Source: Rhodovulum imhoffii (GTDB lineage Bacteria > Pseudomonadota > Alphaproteobacteria > Rhodobacterales > Rhodobacteraceae). Taken from it: a stretch of 64,000 nt of DNA. The stretch spans positions 62,001-126,000 of the forward strand of contig NZ_QAAA01000006.1 of the NCBI RefSeq assembly GCF_003046545.1, given 5' to 3'. Shown here one piece after another: positions 26,599-34,964 of this stretch. Numbering within the stretch: position 1 is the first letter of the stretch; each line of letters begins with the position of its first letter. The position numbers and the translations under genes were made by a program. The notes beneath the pieces are model-generated. The model saw only the letters and a program-made list of their open reading frames with translations, was not told where the DNA came from and made no database searches.

Positions 26599-26747
26599 TA
26601 TTCATTACCCAGAACAAAACATCGCTGGGCAACGTAATCCCGACTTTAGATTCGCCACAAGTTCTTTTTATCAAAAAAATACTATTTTAGGTTGTTATAC
26701 GTCCAGGTTGCATAAATATCGCTGGCAGCACCCTCAGGGGATCCGGT
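26599..26747. other. AT-rich intergenic region between lepA and the Hint gene
   Basis: About 150 bp, with an unusually AT-rich core near 26665-26705 including a run of seven A and several TATT/ATTT steps. It must hold the promoter of the Hint-domain gene on the minus strand. No clear -35/-10 pair, terminator or small gene is visible. Confidence 0.5.
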
Positions 26748-28550
26748 CTAGTCATCCATTTTCAGCGCGTTGATGAAGGCCGCCTGCGGGATTTCCACCT
26801 TTCCGAACTGGCGCATCTTCTTCTTGCCCGCCTTTTGCTTTTCCAGAAGTTTCTTCTTGCGGGTCACATCGCCGCCGTAACACTTGGCAGTCACGTCCTT
26901 GCGCAGGGCCGCCAGCGTTTCACGGGCAATGATCCGCCCGCCGATCGCCGCCTGGATCGGAATCTTGAACATGTGACGGGGAATCAGCTCCTTGAGCTTT
27001 TCACACATGGCGCGCCCGCGGGCTTCGGCCCGGTCACGATGGACCATGACGGATAGCGCATCCACCGGCTCATCGTTGACGAGAATCTGCATCTTCACAA
27101 GATGGTCCTGACGGTAGCCGATCAACTGATAGTCGAAAGAGGCATAGCCCTTGGTGACGGATTTAAGCCGGTCGTAGAAGTCGAACACGACCTCGTTCAG
27201 CGGCAGGTCGTAAACCACCATGGCGCGGGAACCGGCATAGGTCAGATCCAGTTGTTCCCCCCGGCGGTCCTGGCACAACTTCAGCACATCGCCAAGATAT
27301 TCGTCCGGGACAAGGATGGTCGCCTTGATGCGCGGTTCCTCAAGGTGGTCGACATGGGTCAGGTCCGGCATGTCGGCGGGATTGTGCAACTCTATCATCT
27401 CGCCATCGCGCATGTAGACATGATAGATCACCGAGGGCGCGGTGGTGATCAGGTCGATGCCATACTCCCGCTCGATCCGGTCCCGGATGACCTCAAGGTG
27501 CAAAAGCCCCAGAAAACCGCAACGGAAACCAAAGCCCAGCGCAGCCGAGGTTTCCATCTCATAGCTGAAGCTGGCATCGTTGAGGGCGAGCTTTTCGATC
27601 GAATCGCGCAGATCCTCGAATTCCGAGGTATCCACCGGGAACAGGCCGCAAAACACCACCGGCTGGGCCGGCTTGAACCCGGGCAGCGGTGTCTCACACC
27701 CTTTCCTTTCGGTGGTGATCGTGTCCCCCACGCGGGTATCGCGCACCTGCTTGATCGAAGCGGTCAGAAACCCGATCTCCCCCGGACCGAGTTCTGCGAC
27801 ATCCGTCATCTTGGGGCGGAATACACCGATGCGGTCCACCCCGTAGGTGCCGCCGGTCTTCATCATACGCACGCGATCGCCCTTTTTGAGCACGCCGTCG
27901 ATAATGCGCACAAGGACCACGACACCCAGATACGGGTCGTAATAACTGTCCACCAGCATCGCCTTGAGCGGCGCGTGCCGATCGCCCTCATGGGGCGGCG
28001 GCAGGCGGGTGACGATGGCCTCCAGCACATCGGGAATCCCAAGGCCGGTCTTGGCGCTGATCTGCACGGCGTCCGTCGCATCGATACCGATCACGTCCTC
28101 GATCTGCTCGGCCACGCGGTCGCAATCGGCGGCGGGCAAATCGATCTTGTTGAGAACCGGGACGATCTCATGGTCGGCTTCGATGGCGGTGTACACGTTG
28201 GCCAGCGTCTGCGCCTCGACCCCTTGCGTCGCATCCACGACCAGCAAGGAGCCCTCCACCGCGCGCATGCTGCGGGAGACCTCATAGGCGAAGTCCACGT
28301 GACCGGGCGTATCAATCAGGTTCAGCACGTAAGTCTTGCCGTCCTGCGCCGGGTAATCGATTCGGACGGTGTTGGCCTTGATGGTGATGCCCCGCTCCCG
28401 CTCAATGTCCATCGCGTCGAGCAGCTGCTCTTTCATGTCGCGTTCGGACACGGTCCCCGTCAATTGAATCAGACGGTCCGCAAGGGTGGATTTGCCGTGG
28501 TCGATATGGGCCACGATGGAAAAATTGCGAATAAGGCCAAGCTCGGTCAT
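26748..28550 (-). CDS. lepA: Elongation factor 4
   Basis: Ribosome back-translocating GTPase, 600 residues, standard length. G1 [15 protein letters not shown]2/G3 [14 protein letters not shown] and [16 protein letters not shown]4 NKIDLPAAD are present, and the LepA-specific C-terminal domain ends in [24 protein letters not shown]. The correct start is the ATG at 28550 ([19 protein letters not shown]); a long open frame extends upstream only because of the high GC content. The gene is divergent from the BCCT transporter gene with a 201 bp gap. Confidence 0.97.
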   Translation of the reverse strand: MTELGLIRNFSIVAHIDHGKSTLADRLIQLTGTVSERDMKEQLLDAMDIERERGITIKANTVRIDYPAQDGKTYVLNLIDTPGHVDFAYEVSRSMRAVEGSLLVVDATQGVEAQTLANVYTAIEADHEIVPVLNKIDLPAADCDRVAEQIEDVIGIDATDAVQISAKTGLGIPDVLEAIVTRLPPPHEGDRHAPLKAMLVDSYYDPYLGVVVLVRIIDGVLKKGDRVRMMKTGGTYGVDRIGVFRPKMTDVAELGPGEIGFLTASIKQVRDTRVGDTITTERKGCETPLPGFKPAQPVVFCGLFPVDTSEFEDLRDSIEKLALNDASFSYEMETSAALGFGFRCGFLGLLHLEVIRDRIEREYGIDLITTAPSVIYHVYMRDGEMIELHNPADMPDLTHVDHLEEPRIKATILVPDEYLGDVLKLCQDRRGEQLDLTYAGSRAMVVYDLPLNEVVFDFYDRLKSVTKGYASFDYQLIGYRQDHLVKMQILVNDEPVDALSVMVHRDRAEARGRAMCEKLKELIPRHMFKIPIQAAIGGRIIARETLAALRKDVTAKCYGGDVTRKKKLLEKQKAGKKKMRQFGKVEIPQAAFINALKMDD

Positions 28551-28751
28551 GCAGAGCGATATGCTGCGGAAACCACGGGCGGTCAATGGCTGTTGCGCCG
28601 TGTAAAGCGTTGCATGGCTACATCGGTCGGGTGAATTTCCGCAGGTTTTCAGAAAAGGCCTTTCGGGCCCCTGCACGACTCTGGCAGACCCCCACCCCAC
28701 AAAGCCCGGCGCAAAGCGCCCTGAAAACGGACAAGAGGACCGTTCCTTCCC

Positions 28752-30299
28752 ATGAAAACAACCGCATCGCCGGATATGGGCGCCCACGCCCATGTCAACA
28801 AACCGCTTTTCGCCATCACCGGCGGGTTCATCGCGCTTTTCTGCCTGACGGCGCTGATCGACCTGGACGCCCTGTCTCAGGCCGTGGACACCGGCTTTGC
28901 CTTCGCGGCGCGGTATTTCGGCCTCTACTGGCAGGCTCTGCTGTTGGGAACGTTCCTGATCGGCATGGTCCTGGTCGTTCTCCCCGGCGGGCGCGCCGTG
29001 ATGGGCGGGCGCGACACGCCCGAATTCACCCTGTTCCAATGGGCGGCGATGGTCATGTGTACCCTGCTGGCCGGCGGCGGCGTGTTCTGGGCCGCGGGCG
29101 AACCGATGGCGCATTTTCTCTCGCCCCCGCCCTATTTCGCCGATAAGGCCACGCCCGGCCTTCAGGCCGCGCTGGCACAATCTTTCCTGCATTGGGGATT
29201 CCTCGGCTGGGCGATCCTGGGGGCACTGACCACCGTGATGCTGATGTTCTACCATTATGAGAAAGGCCTGCCGCTCGCGCCGCGCACATTGCTTTACCCG
29301 CTGTTCGGACGGCATGCCCTGCATGGCCCCATCGGGCTGCTCGCCGATGCCAGCTGCATCATCGCCGTGGTTGCGGGAACCGTCGGCCCGATCGGGTTTC
29401 TCGGCCTGCAGGTCAGCTACGGTCTGCACGAACTGTTCGGCCTGCCCGAAGGGCTTGCCACCCAGGCCAGCGTCATCGCCGGGCTTGTCCTTCTTTACAC
29501 CGTTTCCGCGATGACGGGCCTGTCCCGGGGGATCCAGATTCTCAGCCGCTTCAACGTGATACTGGCTGCGCTTTTACTGGCCTTTATCCTGGTGGCGGGG
29601 CCGACTGGCTTCGTCTTCGAAGCCTTTGCCACCAGCTTTGTCACCTACCTGAAAAACTTCTTCGGCATGGCGCTGCACCGCGGGTCAGCGGATTTCTTCT
29701 CTGCGCCCGGCTGGCTGGGGTGGTGGACGGTCTTCTTCTGGGGCTGGTTTCTTGGCTATGGTCCGCTGATGGCCATCTTCATCGCGCGCATCTCGCGCGG
29801 GCGCTCGATCCGCGCCATCGTCCTGATGCTGGCCATCGTCGCACCGGTCGCGACCAATTTCTGGTTCACCATCCTGGGCGGCACCGGGCTGGCCTTCGAA
29901 CAGGCCAACCCCGGCTCGATCTCTGCCGCGTTCGAGGGCTTCAACCTGCCTGCCGCGCTGCTGGCCATCACCCAGCACCTGCCGCTGGGGTTTCTTGTCT
30001 CCGTTCTGTTCCTGGTCCTGACCACCGTGTTCGTCGCCACGACAGGAGATTCGATGACCTACGTCATCGCCGTGACCCTGTCCGACGAAGACCGCCCGGC
30101 AATGGCCGTACGGGTGTTCTGGGGGCTGGCAATGGGGCTTATGGCGCTTATCCTGGTGACGCTCGGTTCGGGGGGCGTGGACAAGCTGCAAAGCTTCATC
30201 GTGGTCACCGCAGCACCCGTTTCGCTGGTGCTGTTGCCCTCATTGTGGGATGCGCTGCGGATCACACTGGAAAAAGGACGGACACGCGCAAAAGGGTAG
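28752..30299 (+). CDS. BCCT family transporter
   Basis: Secondary transporter for a quaternary ammonium or sulfonium compound (choline, betaine, carnitine or DMSP are the known substrates), 515 residues with about 12 helices. The family signature region is [31 protein letters not shown] (about 323-353; shown in part), including the tryptophan-rich helix that lines the substrate site in BetP. The N terminus lacks the long osmosensing extension and the C terminus is short, so regulation by osmotic stress as in BetP is not obvious. No betaine or choline catabolic genes are next to it, so the substrate stays open. Confidence 0.9.
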   Translation: MKTTASPDMGAHAHVNKPLFAITGGFIALFCLTALIDLDALSQAVDTGFAFAARYFGLYWQALLLGTFLIGMVLVVLPGGRAVMGGRDTPEFTLFQWAAMVMCTLLAGGGVFWAAGEPMAHFLSPPPYFADKATPGLQAALAQSFLHWGFLGWAILGALTTVMLMFYHYEKGLPLAPRTLLYPLFGRHALHGPIGLLADASCIIAVVAGTVGPIGFLGLQVSYGLHELFGLPEGLATQASVIAGLVLLYTVSAMTGLSRGIQILSRFNVILAALLLAFILVAGPTGFVFEAFATSFVTYLKNFFGMALHRGSADFFSAPGWLGWWTVFFWGWFLGYGPLMAIFIARISRGRSIRAIVLMLAIVAPVATNFWFTILGGTGLAFEQANPGSISAAFEGFNLPAALLAITQHLPLGFLVSVLFLVLTTVFVATTGDSMTYVIAVTLSDEDRPAMAVRVFWGLAMGLMALILVTLGSGGVDKLQSFIVVTAAPVSLVLLPSLWDALRITLEKGRTRAKG

Positions 30300-30402
30300 T
30301 TGTTGAAAAAATCATCTTTTCAGTCATACTACCATTTCCATGCTGGACCAAGAAGCGGGCAGCCGCCACCCCATCACGCAGGTAGGAACCATAGGCAGAT
30401 CA

Positions 30403-30699
30403 ATGAAAAACATCGTACTCGTGGCCGCTCTGGCCGTACTTTCTACTACGACCGCGCAGGCGGGACCCATCGAACGGGCCTGCCTCCAATCCGACCGAGG
30501 CCCCTCGCGCAGCCTGTGCGGCTGCATTCAGGACGTGGCAGACATGACGCTTTCCGGCAGCGACCAGCGCCGGGCGATCAAGTTCTTCCGCGATCCCCAC
30601 CAGGCACAGGTCGTCCGCCAGTCGGACCGCCGGGATGACGAAGCCTTCTGGAAACGCTACAAGCGTTTTGGCCAGGCTGCCGCCTCTTATTGCGGCTGA
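30403..30699 (+). CDS. Small exported protein, conserved in Rhodobacteraceae
   Basis: 98 residues with a signal peptide MKNIVLVAALAVLSTTTAQA. The mature protein has four cysteines (in RACLQ, SLCGCIQ and SYCG) that could make two disulfides, and charged helices such as RRAIKFFRDPHQAQVVRQSD. Function unknown; I recall close relatives across roseobacters with the same AGPIERACL start of the mature chain. The ATG at 30403 is chosen because the signal peptide begins there; an upstream in-frame ATG at 30340 gives an implausible leader. It overlaps the convergent phosphatase gene by 13 bp. Confidence 0.75.
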   Translation: MKNIVLVAALAVLSTTTAQAGPIERACLQSDRGPSRSLCGCIQDVADMTLSGSDQRRAIKFFRDPHQAQVVRQSDRRDDEAFWKRYKRFGQAAASYCG

Positions 30700-31142
30700 G
30701 ACACCTGCCGCAGAACGCCGCGTGAGGCGGCTTCGATCAGGTCCAGCACCCGATCGAATCCGCCCTCATAATAAGGATCGGGAACCTCCCGCTGCGAACC
30801 GCCGGCATAGTCCAGAAACAGGCGCACCGGCGTGGTATTCCCCGCCGGGCGCAGACGTTCGAGATCCGCCCGATTCGAACGATCCATCGCAAGGATCAGG
30901 TCGAACCGGTCGAAATCCTCCGGGCACACCTGCCGGGCGCGCAGGCCGGAAAGGTCATAGCTCCGCGCCGCTGCGGCGGCCTGGGCGCGCCGATCCGGCG
31001 GGTTTCCTACATGCCAGCCGCCGGTTCCCGCACTGTCCACCTGTACCGCGACCCCGGCGGCCTCGGCCAGCCCCCGGAACACGCCCTCCGCCGTAGGCGA
31101 CCGGCAGATATTCCCAAGACAGACAAAAAGGATACGGGTCAT
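30687..31142 (-). CDS. Low molecular weight protein-tyrosine phosphatase
   Basis: 151 residues, standard length. The phosphate-binding loop is FVCLGNICRSPTAEG near the N terminus (C-x5-R-S), and the general-acid aspartate is in VPDPYYEGG near residue 118. The ATG at 31142 gives the usual N terminus MTRILFVCLGNIC; the longer frame upstream is not used. Alphaproteobacterial relatives act on protein tyrosines or in polysaccharide export control, but there is no capsule locus here. It diverges from the sirtuin gene. Confidence 0.93.
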   Translation of the reverse strand: MTRILFVCLGNICRSPTAEGVFRGLAEAAGVAVQVDSAGTGGWHVGNPPDRRAQAAAAARSYDLSGLRARQVCPEDFDRFDLILAMDRSNRADLERLRPAGNTTPVRLFLDYAGGSQREVPDPYYEGGFDRVLDLIEAASRGVLRQVSQPQ

Positions 31143-31249
31143 CACGGTCCCCCCCTGTGGATTCCCTCCCACCAAAGCGCAATCCGCCCGGTCCGGCAAG
31201 CTTGCGCAAAGTACTTGGCCGGCCCGGCAGGCATGATTACCATATCTCC

Positions 31250-31948
31250 ATGGCACGTTTCGTCATTCTTACGGGGGCGGGAATCTCCGCCGAAAGCGGG
31301 CTGGGAACTTTCCGCGACAAAGACGGATTATGGACCCGCTACGATCTGAGGGAGATCGCCACCCCCGAAGGTTTCGCCGCCAACCCCAGGCTGGTACACG
31401 ATTTCTACAATGCCCGCCGCAAGAACGCCGCCGAGGCCCTCCCGAATGCCGCCCACGCAGCCCTTGCCCGGCTGGAAAAGGCGCTGCCCGGCGAAGTTTT
31501 GATCATCACGCAGAATATCGACAACCTGCATGAACGCGCCGGGTCCAGAACGGTACTGCACATGCATGGGGACTTGTTCCGCGCCCGCTGCACCGCCTGC
31601 GGACACGCCTGGGATGCCCCGGCGGAAATGGCCCCCGGCGATCCATGCCCGGCCTGCGCGCACCCCGGAACCCGGCCCGATATCGTCTGGTTCGGGGAAT
31701 TTCCCTATTTCATGGAAGAAATCTGGGACGCCCTGCGCAGGGCAAAGACATTCGCCGCCATTGGAACCTCGGGCAGTGTCTATCCGGCAGCGGCCTTCGT
31801 CCAGGATGCCGCCCGCGCGGGGGCTCACACGCTGGAAATCAATCTCGAGCCATCGGAAACCGTAAACGATTTCGCCGAAGCCCGGCACGGCCGCGCCAGC
31901 GACCTCGTCCCCGAATGGGTCAACGAGGTGCTGGCACGCACGGGCTAA
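31250..31948 (+). CDS. cobB: NAD-dependent protein deacylase (CobB-type sirtuin)
   Basis: 232 residues. NAD-binding ILTGAGISAESGLGTFRDKDGLW (shown in part; starts at residue 5), ITQNIDNLHERAG, the catalytic His in LHMHGDLF, and a zinc site made of CTACGHAW and CPACAHPG. The segment FYNARR carries the Tyr-x-x-Arg pair that in class III sirtuins binds acidic acyl groups, so desuccinylase/demalonylase activity as well as deacetylation is likely. In many bacteria CobB reactivates acylated acyl-CoA synthetases such as PrpE. Start chosen at 31250. Ends overlap the copper chaperone gene by 4 bp. Confidence 0.92.
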   Translation: MARFVILTGAGISAESGLGTFRDKDGLWTRYDLREIATPEGFAANPRLVHDFYNARRKNAAEALPNAAHAALARLEKALPGEVLIITQNIDNLHERAGSRTVLHMHGDLFRARCTACGHAWDAPAEMAPGDPCPACAHPGTRPDIVWFGEFPYFMEEIWDALRRAKTFAAIGTSGSVYPAAAFVQDAARAGAHTLEINLEPSETVNDFAEARHGRASDLVPEWVNEVLARTG

Positions 31949-32421
31949 TTACCCATCTTCATACCCATCGGCTTCATGCCCATGGGTTGGCGTTTCAGAT
32001 CGACGGGGATGTCCACGCTGATATCGCCCGCATTTTCGAATGACAGGGTGACGGTTACGGTATCGCCTTGCTCCAGAGGCCGGTTCAGCCCCAGAAACAT
32101 CACATGGTCGCCGCCGCGCTCCAACACATGGCGTCCCTGCGCGGGGATAACGAACCCCTCTTCGACCTCGACCATCTGCATCACCCCGCCCTTTCCGGCG
32201 ACATGGGTGTGCAACTCCACCCGCTTGGCCACATCCGAACTGGCCGAAACCAGCCGGTCATCGGCCTCAGCAGAATTGGCAATGGTCATGAACGCTGCAC
32301 CCGACTGCGACATCATCGTGGAGGCGCGGGCATAGGCGTCTTCGATGGTGATACCCTGGGCGAGCACAGGTACTGCAAAAGAAGCGGCGCAAACCGCAAA
32401 AAAAGTAGTTCTGAAAGACAT
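31945..32421 (-). CDS. Periplasmic copper chaperone PCu(A)C
   Basis: 158 residues with signal peptide MSFRTTFFAVCAASFAVPVLA. PCu(A)C proteins deliver Cu(I) to the CuA/CuB sites of cytochrome oxidase. The copper site is near canonical: His71, Met83, His106 and Met108, in ELHTHVAGKGGVMQM and GGDHVMFLG, with one residue more than usual between the first His and Met. The C terminus is a Met-rich tail, QPMGMKPMGMKMGN, that may add copper-binding capacity. It lies 24 bp behind a small Cys-rich exported protein gene; both are probably one copper-related unit. Confidence 0.9.
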   Translation of the reverse strand: MSFRTTFFAVCAASFAVPVLAQGITIEDAYARASTMMSQSGAAFMTIANSAEADDRLVSASSDVAKRVELHTHVAGKGGVMQMVEVEEGFVIPAQGRHVLERGGDHVMFLGLNRPLEQGDTVTVTLSFENAGDISVDIPVDLKRQPMGMKPMGMKMGN

Positions 32422-32445
32422 CTCGGTTTCCTTGTCAGGTCGGTT

Positions 32446-32802
32446 TCAGCGGAAAACCGGCCCTGCGGGCGGGTCGCGCGCCTGCGGGAAGGGGCACGCT
32501 GTCCCGGTTCCGCCCAGAACACGCGGCAGGCACAACGATTCGCCATCGGCGCAGCCATCCACACCAGAGGGCAGAACCGGCAACGCCACCGCGGCAATCG
32601 CGCTGACCCCGTCAGGGCAAACATGGGCGTTCCCCGCCGGCTTGCCCTCCGCATCGACGGGGACGGCCTGCACACCCATCCCGGTGCAGATCTGAACCTG
32701 GCCCGCCGCTGGCGCCTGCCCGCGTGCAGCCGCCAGGCTAAGCGAGGCCAGCACCAGCGACACGGCCAAAGCGAACGCAACAAGGAACCGGGGGCGCATC
32801 AT
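32446..32802 (-). CDS. Small exported Cys-rich protein, possibly copper-related
   Basis: 118 residues with an N-terminal hydrophobic segment MMRPRFLVAFALAVSLVLASLSLAAA (first 26 residues), so exported or membrane-tethered. The mature part has five cysteines (VQICTG, HVCPDG, DGCADG, SLCLP, TACPF) and is Gly/Pro rich. The layout resembles small DUF2946-type proteins found with copper genes, but I am not certain of the family. It precedes the PCu(A)C gene by 24 bp on the same strand, which is the main hint of a copper role. Confidence 0.65.
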   Translation of the reverse strand: MMRPRFLVAFALAVSLVLASLSLAAARGQAPAAGQVQICTGMGVQAVPVDAEGKPAGNAHVCPDGVSAIAAVALPVLPSGVDGCADGESLCLPRVLGGTGTACPFPQARDPPAGPVFR

Positions 32803-32855
32803 GACGTTTTTCTAAGACCAGACGCGCATATCGCCAAGCGATTAATGCCAAAACG

Positions 32856-32879
32856 AAAAAACCCCGCCAAAGCGGGGCC
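32856..32879 (-). terminator. Rho-independent terminator of rpmB
   Basis: On the minus strand the stem GCCCCGC/GCGGGG with a TTTG loop is followed by six T (complement of 32856-32861). It lies 23 bp after the rpmB stop, a textbook intrinsic terminator. Confidence 0.85.
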
Positions 32880-32901
32880 TTCGAATGGCAGGGTGCGAAA
32901 T

Positions 32902-33189
32902 TCAGGCGGTGGCCTGCGCCTTGACGATATCTTTCTTGATCTTGAGCGCCTTTTCGGAAAGCTCCGCATCCTTGGCGCGGGCGAGGAACGCATCAAGCCC
33001 CCCGCGATGATCGACCGTACGCAGCGCCGAAGTCGAAACGCGCAGCTTGAAAGACCGGCCGAGCGTGTCAGAGATCAGCGTCACGTCGTTCAGGTTCGGC
33101 AGGAACCGGCGCTTGGTCTTGTTGTTGGCGTGGCTGACATTGTTGCCAACCATGGGGCCTTTTCCGGTCAGTTCGCAAACGCGCGACAT
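32902..33189 (-). CDS. rpmB: 50S ribosomal protein L28
   Basis: 95 residues, the alphaproteobacterial length. It begins [20 protein letters not shown], the diagnostic L28 start, followed by the basic [12 protein letters not shown] rRNA-binding segment, and ends with the alphaproteobacterial extension [19 protein letters not shown]. It is a single-gene transcription unit: its own promoter (33257-33285) and terminator (32856-32879) are visible. Confidence 0.97.
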   Translation of the reverse strand: MSRVCELTGKGPMVGNNVSHANNKTKRRFLPNLNDVTLISDTLGRSFKLRVSTSALRTVDHRGGLDAFLARAKDAELSEKALKIKKDIVKAQATA

Positions 33190-33256
33190 GGCTTTTTCCT
33201 TGTCTCGATAACAAAGCAGGCGCCGCCAACAGCAGCGCCGCGAATTCCGTTGCGGG

Positions 33257-33285
33257 TGTTTATGCGCAAAGACGTGGGCCGTCAA
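33257..33285 (-). promoter_or_regulatory. Sigma-70-type promoter of rpmB
   Basis: Minus strand: TTGACG (33285-33280), 17 bp spacer, TAAACA (33262-33257). The transcript would start about 60 bp before the rpmB ATG. It sits right after the stop of the DUF2238 gene, separating the two units. Confidence 0.65.
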
Positions 33286-33289
33286 GAAG

Positions 33290-33886
33290 TCAGGTCGAAG
33301 TTTTTGCCCCGGACAGGTGGATTGCCGCCACCGTAATGCACGCCCCGAAAGCATTGAAAACAAGATCCAACGCCGTGTTGACATAGCCGCCTACATTGGT
33401 TTCCGGAACCGCAAGAACAGCAATGAATTCAACGATTTCATTGACTGCCCCCAGCCCCATCGCCCCAAGGGCGGGAAAGGCCAGCGCACTGAGACTGCCG
33501 CGGGCGGGCGGGTAATGACGCACCAGAAGGTGGTGCAGCAGCCATGCCGTTACCCCGAAACCATAGGCATGTACGGCCTGATCGTATTTCAGAATCGTCA
33601 TCTCCGCGTTTTCGACCACAGGCACCAGAACCGCGGCATACAGGACCGAATCCCCCACCGGCACACCCCCGCCCGCCATATGCGCCAGCCCCCACAGGCT
33701 CAGCGCCCAAAGGATCGGCAAGGGATAATCGCCCTTGCGCCAGCTCAGCGCGACCAGCGCAATCAGGACCAGCATTGTGACGACATAAAACAGAAATTCC
33801 GTATTGCCGGTGCCCAGGAACCAGGCCGAGAAAACGGCCACATACCCCAATGTAAACAGCAAAACTGCCCAATGCGCACGCGTCAT
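33290..33886 (-). CDS. DUF2238/YjdF-like membrane protein
   Basis: 198 residues with about six helices, starting [20 protein letters not shown]. The segment [22 protein letters not shown] and the later [15 protein letters not shown] are typical of the YjdF (DUF2238) family, whose biochemical role is not established. The ATG at 33886 overlaps the stop of meaB (ATGA), so the two are co-translated; a long upstream frame inside meaB is ignored. Acidic and histidine residues in helices suggest a metal or proton function, but this is speculation. Confidence 0.8.
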   Translation of the reverse strand: MTRAHWAVLLFTLGYVAVFSAWFLGTGNTEFLFYVVTMLVLIALVALSWRKGDYPLPILWALSLWGLAHMAGGGVPVGDSVLYAAVLVPVVENAEMTILKYDQAVHAYGFGVTAWLLHHLLVRHYPPARGSLSALAFPALGAMGLGAVNEIVEFIAVLAVPETNVGGYVNTALDLVFNAFGACITVAAIHLSGAKTST

Positions 33887-34866
33887 CCACCGGCCCCCAG
33901 TTCGGCCAGCATCGCCTGAGACGCCACCGCCACCGTCATCCCGCCGCGCGCCACCTCTTCCCCCAGGGCGCGCATCCGGGCACGCATCTGCGGATCTTCG
34001 TCCAACCGCGCCAGCAGGCCGCGGCGGACCTCCTCTCCGAACCAGAATCGCGCCTGTTCGGCCCGGCGAATGTCGAAATGGCCGTTTTCCCGCCGCCAGG
34101 CGTCCAGTATGCGCATTTCTTCCCATGCGGTCTGTAACCCGTCCTCAGCCAGCGCAGAGACGCACATCGCCTTGGGAAACGCCTTCGGGTCCTGCGGACG
34201 GCGACGCAACAGGCGCAGCGCCCCGGCATATTCGGCGCGGGTCCGTTCCGCCGCCGGCTTGAGATCGCCATCCGCCTTGTTGACAAGAATGATATCCGCC
34301 ATCTCCATGATGCCGCGCTTGACGCCCTGCAACTCATCCCCACCGGCGGGGGCCAGCAGCAGGATAAACAGGTCCGCCATTTCAGCGACCATGGTTTCCG
34401 ACTGCCCCACACCGACGGTTTCGATCAGCACCACATCGAAATCCGCCGCCTCACACAGGGCGACGGCCTCACGCGTGCGCCGCGCCACACCCCCCAGCGC
34501 CGACTGGCTGGGAGAGGGCCGGATAAAGGCGTTCCGCTCCCGGCTGAGACGCTCCATCCGGGTTTTGTCGCCCAGGATCGACCCCCCCGAGCGGGCCGAA
34601 CTGGGATCCACCGCCAGCACCGCCACGCGCAACCCCTGCCCCGTCAGCATCATTCCGAAGGATTCGATGAAGGTCGATTTGCCCACCCCCGGCGTCCCCG
34701 AAAGCCCGATGCGCAGCGCCTGCCGCCCGGTGCCCCGCAACGCCTCCAAAAGCGCGCGAGTCTGTTCCCGATGGTCAGGCCGGGTGCTCTCGATCAGGGT
34801 GATCGCACGGGCCAGCGCCCGGCGTTCGCCCCCGACGATCCGCTGGGCAAGGTCGGCAATATCCAT
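33883..34866 (-). CDS. meaB: Methylmalonyl-CoA mutase-associated GTPase
   Basis: G3E-type GTPase of 327 residues that protects and loads B12-dependent methylmalonyl-CoA mutase. P-loop GLSGTPGVGKSTFIE (about 54-68), the DPSSARSGGSILGDKTRM switch region, ETVGVGQSE, and NKADGD for guanine recognition are all present. The mutase gene itself is not in the window. Together with prpE and mce it points to propionyl-CoA assimilation through methylmalonyl-CoA (also needed in the ethylmalonyl-CoA pathway). Start at 34866 fits MDIADLAQRIVGGERRALAR. Confidence 0.94.
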   Translation of the reverse strand: MDIADLAQRIVGGERRALARAITLIESTRPDHREQTRALLEALRGTGRQALRIGLSGTPGVGKSTFIESFGMMLTGQGLRVAVLAVDPSSARSGGSILGDKTRMERLSRERNAFIRPSPSQSALGGVARRTREAVALCEAADFDVVLIETVGVGQSETMVAEMADLFILLLAPAGGDELQGVKRGIMEMADIILVNKADGDLKPAAERTRAEYAGALRLLRRRPQDPKAFPKAMCVSALAEDGLQTAWEEMRILDAWRRENGHFDIRRAEQARFWFGEEVRRGLLARLDEDPQMRARMRALGEEVARGGMTVAVASQAMLAELGAGG

Positions 34867-34964
34867 GGCGTTCCTCCGGTCTGTGGCGCAACACTCTTGC
34901 CGCGTGGGGACGTGGCTGTCCAGCCCTCTGGCCCCGGACGGCCAAATCCCCCATAACGCATCCC

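Noticed and set aside
26748-29429. An 893-codon open frame that would give LepA a 293-residue N-terminal extension
   Set aside because: The extension runs over the intergenic region and antisense to the BCCT gene, and has no LepA similarity; the normal LepA start is at 28550.
30303-30321. Inverted repeat TGAAAA-N7-TTTTCA after the BCCT gene as terminator
   Set aside because: The stem is AT only and short, with no T run; too weak to call.
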